Source of the DNA: Myxococcus stipitatus DSM 14675
GTDB taxonomy: Bacteria > Myxococcota > Myxococcia > Myxococcales > Myxococcaceae
Assembly: GCF_000331735.1 (NCBI RefSeq)
Contig: NC_020126.1
Location: forward strand, 9,427,501-9,491,500
DNA length: 64,000 nt
Reading direction: 5' to 3'
The position numbers and the translations under genes were made by a program. Numbering within the stretch: position 1 is the stretch's first letter; every line of letters starts with the position of its first letter. The notes below the pieces were generated by a model, which saw only the letters and a program-made list of their open reading frames with translations, was not told the DNA's origin and ran no database searches. Positions 59,233-64,000 of this stretch are shown here, piece by piece.

Positions 59233-59877
59233 ATGCCCAGGCCGCCCCTCCAGCTCCACCTCCGCGACTTGAGTCACGCCCTCGTGGAGGCCTGGCGCGA
59301 GGAGTTCGACGGCCTCCCCCACGTCACCATCTCCCGAGGCGACATCTTCTCCGAGCGCGATGGCGCGGTCTCCGACAGCGACCCCATCGACATCCGCGCG
59401 GACGCCATCATCAGCCCCGCCAACAGCTTCGGCTTCATGGATGGCGGCATCGACGCGGTGTACACGTACCAGCTCGGCCCCCAGCTCCAGGAGAACCTGC
59501 GCGAGCGGCTCGCGCAGGAGCACGGAGGCGAGCTGCCCGTGGGACAGGCCGTGCTCGTGCCCACGGGGCGGCCGGAGATTCCGTGGTGTATCAGCGCGCC
59601 CACCATGCGCGTCCCCAGGGATGTCAGCGACACGGTGAACGCCTTCCTCGCCTTCAGGGCGGCGCTGCGGTGCGTGCTGGCCCACAACGAGACCGCCGCG
59701 CGCAAGCCCATCCGCTCGCTGCTCACCCCGGGCCTGGGAACCGCGGTGGGCCACATGCCGCCCGCGCGGTGTGCCCGGCAGATGAAGGAGGCCTGGCTGC
59801 GCACCATCGTCGGTCCGCCCTTCATCCCCAGGTCGCTGCGTGAGGCCGCCAACGACGAGCTCCGACTGAGGGAGTAG
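59233..59877 (+). CDS. Macro-domain (ADP-ribose-binding) protein
   Basis: A 214-aa soluble protein from the ATG at 59233. The signature 'IRADAIISPANSFGFMDGGI' is the macro-domain loop around Asn and Gly that holds ADP-ribose, and 'LTPGLGTAVGHMPPARCARQ' is the second loop (G-x-G). The region before it (~10-55) has the expected first strands. Macro domains bind or hydrolyse ADP-ribose-linked products, for example removing ADP-ribose from proteins or clearing O-acetyl-ADP-ribose. It shares a divergent promoter region with a GST gene, and the YdeI-like gene follows 49 bp later. Confidence 0.87.
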   Translation: MPRPPLQLHLRDLSHALVEAWREEFDGLPHVTISRGDIFSERDGAVSDSDPIDIRADAIISPANSFGFMDGGIDAVYTYQLGPQLQENLRERLAQEHGGELPVGQAVLVPTGRPEIPWCISAPTMRVPRDVSDTVNAFLAFRAALRCVLAHNETAARKPIRSLLTPGLGTAVGHMPPARCARQMKEAWLRTIVGPPFIPRSLREAANDELRLRE

Positions 59878-59926
59878 CTCCGCGTCGGACCGCTCCCACC
59901 GGGGCCCGTGTTACAAGCCGGACCCG

Positions 59927-60637
59927 ATGAGCCCCGCCAAGAAGACGCCCCCCGCGAAGAAGAGCGCACCCGCGAAGAAGAGCGCACCCGCGAAGAAGAA
60001 GGCTCCGGCCGAGAAGGCGGCTCCCGCCGCGAAGAAGGTCTCCGCGCCGCCGGGCGCGACGCCTACCGGGGATTTGCCCATCGTCTTCTTCGCCGATGCA
60101 GGCGCCTTCGACACGTGGCTCGCGAAGCACCACGCCACCTCGAGCGGCGCGTGGCTCAAGCTCTCCAAGAAGGGCGCCACCGTCACCTCGCTCACCTACA
60201 ACGAGGCCGTGGAGCGCGCGCTCATCTGGGGCTGGATTGACAGCCAGAAGGGCCGCTTCGACGAGGCGGCGTACATCCTGAAGTTCACCCCGCGCGGCCC
60301 TCGCAGCATCTGGTCGAAAATCAACCGCGACAAGGCCGCGGCCCTCATCGCCGAGGGCCGCGTGAAGCCCTCGGGCCTCGCTGAAATCGAGCGCGCGAAG
60401 AAGGATGGCCGCTGGGATGCGGCCTATGACTCGCAGAGCAAGGCCACCATCCCCGAGGACCTCGCCCAGGCGCTCGCGGCCAACCCTCGCGCGGAGGCGT
60501 TCTTCGCCACCCTCAACTCCGTGAACCGCTACGCCATCCTCTTCCGCATCCACAACGTGAAGAAGGCGGAGACGCGCGCTCGGAAGATTGTCCAGTACGT
60601 GGACATGCTCGCGCGCCACGAGAAGATCCACGACTGA
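59927..60637 (+). CDS. YdeI/OmdA-family protein with histone-like Lys/Ala tail
   Basis: A 236-aa protein. The first ~45 residues repeat 'PAKKSAPAKK' units (Lys/Ala/Pro), as in histone H1 tails and AlgP. The rest is the YdeI/OmdA fold: 'FDTWLAKHHATSSGAWLKLS', 'SLTYNEAVERALIWGWIDSQ', 'YILKFTPRGPRSIWSKINRD' and a C-terminal helix with 'RAEAFFATLNSVNRYAILFR'. In other bacteria this family is linked to tolerance of stress and antimicrobial peptides, with no known enzyme activity. The basic tail probably binds nucleic acid. It is followed 14 bp later by the ABC ATPase gene, so all three may be cotranscribed. Confidence 0.85.
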   Translation: MSPAKKTPPAKKSAPAKKSAPAKKKAPAEKAAPAAKKVSAPPGATPTGDLPIVFFADAGAFDTWLAKHHATSSGAWLKLSKKGATVTSLTYNEAVERALIWGWIDSQKGRFDEAAYILKFTPRGPRSIWSKINRDKAAALIAEGRVKPSGLAEIERAKKDGRWDAAYDSQSKATIPEDLAQALAANPRAEAFFATLNSVNRYAILFRIHNVKKAETRARKIVQYVDMLARHEKIHD

Positions 60638-60651
60638 GGAGCGCCCACCCC

Positions 60652-61407
60652 ATGGCCACCGCCTCCAGCACCGTGCTCTCCGTCCGGGAGCTCTCCAAGT
60701 CGTACGCGGGCAACAGCGCCGTGGACCACATCTCCTTCGAGGTCGGTCCCAACGAAATCGTCGGACTGCTCGGCCCCAACGGCGCGGGGAAGACCACGAC
60801 CATCAACATGGTGCTCGGTGTGTTGGAGCCCACCTCTGGCGCCATCCACATCCAGGGGGTGGACCTCGCGAGGGAGCGCTCACGGGCCCTGGAGCAGACC
60901 AACTTCGCCGCCGTCTACGCGCCGCTCCCGGGCAACCTCACCGTCGTCCAGAACCTGCGCTACTTCGGCCTCATCTACGGCGTGAAGAACATCTCCGAGC
61001 GCATCGAGTCCCTGCTCCAGGAGTTCGACCTCCAGCGCTTCCGGGACACCAAGAGCGGCGTGCTCTCTTCTGGAGAGCAGACCCGCGTCGCGCTCGCCAA
61101 GGCGATGCTCAACCAGCCTCGGCTGTTGCTCCTCGACGAGCCCACCGCCTCGCTGGACCCGGCGACGGCCAAGGACATCCGCGCGCGCATCCGAGACTTC
61201 GCCGCGAAGGGCTCGGGCGGCGTGCTCTGGACGTCTCACAACATGTACGAGGTGGAGGAGGTCTGCCACCGCGTGCTCTTCATGTCGCACGGCAAGGTGC
61301 TGCTCCAGGGGGACCCGCGCAAGCTGCCTCAGGAGCACGGCAAGGCCACGCTCGAGGAGCTGTTCATCACCGTGGCCCGCGAGCCGCTCACGCTGGAGAC
61401 TCCCTAG
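60652..61407 (+). CDS. ABC transporter ATP-binding protein (DrrA/NatA type)
   Basis: A 251-aa ATPase. Walker A 'GPNGAGKTT' is at 41-49, with the signature 'LSSGEQTRVALAKAMLNQPR' (variant LSSGEQ) and Walker B 'LLLLDEPTASLDPATA', and the H-loop in 'LWTSHNMYEVEEV'. The form fits the NatA/DrrA exporter group. It ends 2 bp before the permease gene, so the two form one exporter. The cargo may be an ion, lipid, drug or polysaccharide; the sequence does not tell. Confidence 0.94.
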   Translation: MATASSTVLSVRELSKSYAGNSAVDHISFEVGPNEIVGLLGPNGAGKTTTINMVLGVLEPTSGAIHIQGVDLARERSRALEQTNFAAVYAPLPGNLTVVQNLRYFGLIYGVKNISERIESLLQEFDLQRFRDTKSGVLSSGEQTRVALAKAMLNQPRLLLLDEPTASLDPATAKDIRARIRDFAAKGSGGVLWTSHNMYEVEEVCHRVLFMSHGKVLLQGDPRKLPQEHGKATLEELFITVAREPLTLETP

Positions 61408-61409
61408 TC

Positions 61410-62216
61410 ATGCGCTTGTCCCGCGCCTCCGCCGTCGTCCTGCGGCAGTACTACCTGCTCAAGGGGAGCCCCTCGCGCATCTTCCCCCTCTTCGCGTGGG
61501 TGGCCGTCGATATCGTGCTGTGGGGTTTCATCACCCGCTACCTGGGCTCCATCACCGCCACGCCTGGCATGAGCCTGTTGCCCTCGCTCCTGGGCGCGGT
61601 GCTGCTGTGGAACTTCCTCACCCGCGTCATGCACGGCGTGACGATGGCCTTCTTCGAGGACGTCTGGTCGCGCAACTTCCTCAACGTCTTCGCCACGCCG
61701 CTGTCCATCAGCGAGTACGTGCTGGGGCTGGTGCTCTCCAGCATCGCGACGAGCTCTGTGGGCCTCGTCGTGATGCTCGTCGTCGCCGGAGCGGTGTTCG
61801 GCCTGTCGATGTTCATCTACGGCGCCATGCTGGTGCCATTCATCCTGGTGCTGTTCCTGTTCGGAATCGCGCTGGGAATCATCGGCATCGCGGTGGTGCT
61901 GCGACTGGGGCCGTCCGCGGAGTGGTTCATCTGGCCCATCCCGGCGCTGCTGTCGCCCTTCGTCGGCGTGTTCTATCCGTTGTCTACGTTGCCCTCGTGG
62001 ATGCAGGGACTCTCGCGCCTGCTGCCACCGTCGTATGTCTTTGAAGGTATGCGAGCCATCGTCAACGGGGGCTCGGTCTCCTGGACGTCCCTGCTCGCGG
62101 GGGGCGGGCTCGCGGTGTTCTACATCCTGCTGGCCGCCTTCTTCTTCACCCGCGTCTTCCGGCACGCCGTGCGCACCGGCCTCATCGCCCGCTACAGCGC
62201 GGAGAGCGTGAGCTGA
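61410..62216 (+). CDS. ABC-2 type transporter permease
   Basis: A 268-aa membrane protein with six hydrophobic segments, for example 'FPLFAWVAVDIVLWGFITR', 'LVVMLVVAGAVFGLSMFIYG' and 'LFLFGIALGIIGIAVVLRLG'. It has the ABC-2 motif 'ALLSPFVGVFYPLSTLPSWM' in the conserved periplasmic re-entrant region. It starts two bases after the ATPase stop. Together they make an export system whose substrate is not clear. Confidence 0.92.
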   Translation: MRLSRASAVVLRQYYLLKGSPSRIFPLFAWVAVDIVLWGFITRYLGSITATPGMSLLPSLLGAVLLWNFLTRVMHGVTMAFFEDVWSRNFLNVFATPLSISEYVLGLVLSSIATSSVGLVVMLVVAGAVFGLSMFIYGAMLVPFILVLFLFGIALGIIGIAVVLRLGPSAEWFIWPIPALLSPFVGVFYPLSTLPSWMQGLSRLLPPSYVFEGMRAIVNGGSVSWTSLLAGGGLAVFYILLAAFFFTRVFRHAVRTGLIARYSAESVS

Positions 62217-62313
62217 GGCCTCGGGTGCAGGCGGGGGCTGGGCCCGCTCCAACTTCGCCAGAAGTGAAGCGTCATGCCATGATGTGGGCCTCGCAACCGG
62301 GGGGTCGCGTCGA

Positions 62314-64000
62314 ATGCTCTCGCTTCGCCAGGGGTTGTCCATCGCCGGCCGATACCGGCTCCTCAACATCCTTGGCAAAGGAGGCATGGGGGAGATCTGG
62401 GCCGCCTACGACGAGGCCGACAAGCGCGGCGTGGCCATCAAGTTCATGCAGGCCGGCCCCTGGCTGGAGCGTGATGAGCACTCCCGCCGGTTCGAACGCG
62501 AGGCCCGGCTGCTGGCCGACATCGACCACCCCCACATCGTCCGCTTCCTCGACTTCGGCTCGATGGAGGATGTCCCCTACCTCGTGATGGAGCTGCTCGT
62601 GGGCGAGGACCTCGCCTCCCGGCTCAGCGAAGCGCGACGGCTGGCGGCTCCGGAAATCGTGACGCTGGTCAAGGACGTCACGGCCGCGCTCGAAAAACTC
62701 CACGACGCGGGGGTCATCCACCGCGACATCAAGCCCGCGAACATCTTCTTCGCGACCGACGGCACCCGCGAGACCGTCAAGGTGATCGACTTCGGCGTGG
62801 CGAAGCTCGTCGAGAGCACCCCGTCCTCCTCTCCCCCCAAGACCATCAGTCAGACGATTCTCGGGACGCCGCTGTACATGAGCCCCGAGCGGCTTCGAGG
62901 TCACGAGGGAGACGCTCGCAGCGACCTCTGGTCGTTCGCCGTCGTCCTCTTCGAGGCGAGCCTGGGGCGGACACCCTTCGGGGACACGGAGAGCTACCTG
63001 AAGGAGCTCTACGATGCCTCGAGGGCCGCGGGGCTCATCGGCATCACCCTTCCGCTGGAGGTCTTCCAGTTCTTCCAACGCGCGCTCGCCTTCGAGCCCG
63101 ATGCACGCTTCCAGAGCGCCCGCGCGATGTGGGACGCATTCCTTCCGCTCGCGGAATCCCTCTCGATGCTCTCGCTGCCGCCAGCGGCCCAGGCTCTATC
63201 GAGCCAGCCCCGGAGCAGCGAGCGGACGGGCCTCGTCGAACTCCAGGCGACGGATACGAAGGGGGTCTCGCCGGGCCCGTGGCTCGAGCTGGCGAAGGGC
63301 CTTCCACCCAAACTGGAGGGGCACGCGGCCCCCATCGCCTTGTTCTTCGACAAGCTGTTCATGGGCTTCCAGTGGATGTCCCCCAACGTCATCCAGCTCG
63401 AGGGGGCGCGGTTCCCCCAGCTCGACGCCCAACCCTTCTTCGCGGTCTTCGCCACCGGAGAGGATGACCACCTCGCCACCCAGGCCTTCAAGGGCTACGT
63501 GGACCCACTGGAGCAACACCTCGCGGTGCTCCAGTCCATCGCGCGCAAGGTCGTCATCGCCATCGTGGACGCGACCGGGTTGGGGGGAGGCGTGCGAGGT
63601 CGCATCTTCGAGTTCCAGGAGAAGTTCGGAGCCACCGTCCTGCCCGTCCACGTCGGGGAGCTGGGCGATGCCCTCCGGGGCGGCACGCCCTACGACTTCC
63701 TGCTGGACCGACTGTCGGACTTCCACACGCCGCCGGACGTCTTCTCCCGGACCGAGCGCACCGTCGACCGCACGCGGATGTTCGGCATGAGCGCCCAGGT
63801 GAACGAGCTGACGCGCCTGCTGCGGCAAGGCAGCCCCTTCGTGCTCCTCACGGGGCTGCCGGGCTCCGGGAAGACCTCGCTCCTGGAGATGGTCCGCGAC
63901 GGGCTGGGCAAAACCCGGTTCGTCCGGGTGCGCTGCATCGAGCTGGTGGACAGGAAGATGGAGACCGTGGCCGATGCCGTGATGAAGGCGTTGACCGACA
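62314..64000 (+). CDS. Ser/Thr protein kinase fused to P-loop ATPase, 3' end cut by window edge
   Basis: 562 residues visible, no stop before the edge. Residues 12-280 are an active-looking Hanks-type kinase: glycine loop 'LGKGGMGEIW', Lys43 in 'VAIKF', catalytic loop 'IHRDIKPANIFF' (Asp138), DFG 'VIDFGVAK' and 'TPLYMSPERL'. Residues ~320-470 are an unassigned alpha/beta domain ('KVVIAIVDATGLGGGVRGRI'). Residues ~488 on begin a STAND/AAA-like ATPase with Walker A 'TGLPGSGKTSLL' (514-521). No membrane span is seen in the visible part. Kinase plus NTPase fusions act as signalling switches and sometimes as defence proteins. Confidence 0.93.
   Translation, partial: MLSLRQGLSIAGRYRLLNILGKGGMGEIWAAYDEADKRGVAIKFMQAGPWLERDEHSRRFEREARLLADIDHPHIVRFLDFGSMEDVPYLVMELLVGEDLASRLSEARRLAAPEIVTLVKDVTAALEKLHDAGVIHRDIKPANIFFATDGTRETVKVIDFGVAKLVESTPSSSPPKTISQTILGTPLYMSPERLRGHEGDARSDLWSFAVVLFEASLGRTPFGDTESYLKELYDASRAAGLIGITLPLEVFQFFQRALAFEPDARFQSARAMWDAFLPLAESLSMLSLPPAAQALSSQPRSSERTGLVELQATDTKGVSPGPWLELAKGLPPKLEGHAAPIALFFDKLFMGFQWMSPNVIQLEGARFPQLDAQPFFAVFATGEDDHLATQAFKGYVDPLEQHLAVLQSIARKVVIAIVDATGLGGGVRGRIFEFQEKFGATVLPVHVGELGDALRGGTPYDFLLDRLSDFHTPPDVFSRTERTVDRTRMFGMSAQVNELTRLLRQGSPFVLLTGLPGSGKTSLLEMVRDGLGKTRFVRVRCIELVDRKMETVADAVMKALTD

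Overview
This is a G+C-rich chromosome segment, most likely from a myxobacterium (Myxococcota, Myxococcaceae/Archangiaceae type). The indications are lipoproteins with Pro-Asp-Ala-Gly linkers, hybrid histidine kinases, a Ser/Thr protein kinase fused to a P-loop ATPase, an RpoE1-like ECF sigma operon, many GTG starts, and strong third-position G/C bias. That bias opens long antisense frames, which are not annotated here. I recognised no rRNA, tRNA, IS element, prophage or CRISPR array.

0-11.4 kb: a trigger-factor-like gene cut by the left edge, a PfpI/DJ-1 protein, a PQQ-type sugar dehydrogenase lipoprotein, and a CPA1 antiporter overlapping an RCK subunit that carries a cyclic-nucleotide domain. 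A hairpin and an 80-bp tandem repeat follow. Then come a TPR protein, an aldehyde dehydrogenase and a BlaI/BlaR1-type regulator-protease pair with two operator palindromes over its promoter.

11.4-24.6 kb: a PAS histidine kinase, a barrel-like protein, a phospholipase D, a module of a haem-oxygenase-like diiron protein with an unknown partner in a lower-GC patch, an ECF sigma/anti-sigma/exported-protein operon, hemF, a pilin-like protein and DUF3467.

24.6-40 kb: an alpha/beta hydrolase, then an ABC ATPase/FtsX permease/AttH operon whose first two genes are bridged by a 31-codon ORF with ATGA overlaps at both ends. An unknown phosphoribosyltransferase-like membrane protein forms an operon with a 366-aa unknown. 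After these lie two propeller-like lipoproteins, glpK with its ribosome-binding site inside an inverted repeat, phhB overlapping an outer-membrane protein gene, and a histone-H1-like basic protein.

40-52 kb: dapE, an ankyrin protein, a Ro60/TROVE protein, an orphan ChrR-like anti-sigma factor, dapD, a PRC-like protein, and a small selenoprotein (SelW/Rdx family) with an in-frame UGA that ordinary ORF calling would miss. A PLP decarboxylase converges on a large hybrid kinase whose N-terminus resembles the plant ethylene-receptor sensor domain.

52-64 kb: a GT2 glycosyltransferase, a Kef-type antiporter, mreB, a GST, a macro-domain protein, a YdeI-like protein with a histone-like tail, an ABC-2 exporter and, cut by the right edge, a Ser/Thr kinase fused to a P-loop ATPase.

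The strongest candidates for new biology are the selenoprotein, the ethylene-receptor-like kinase, the phosphoribosyltransferase-like two-gene module and the kinase-ATPase fusion.
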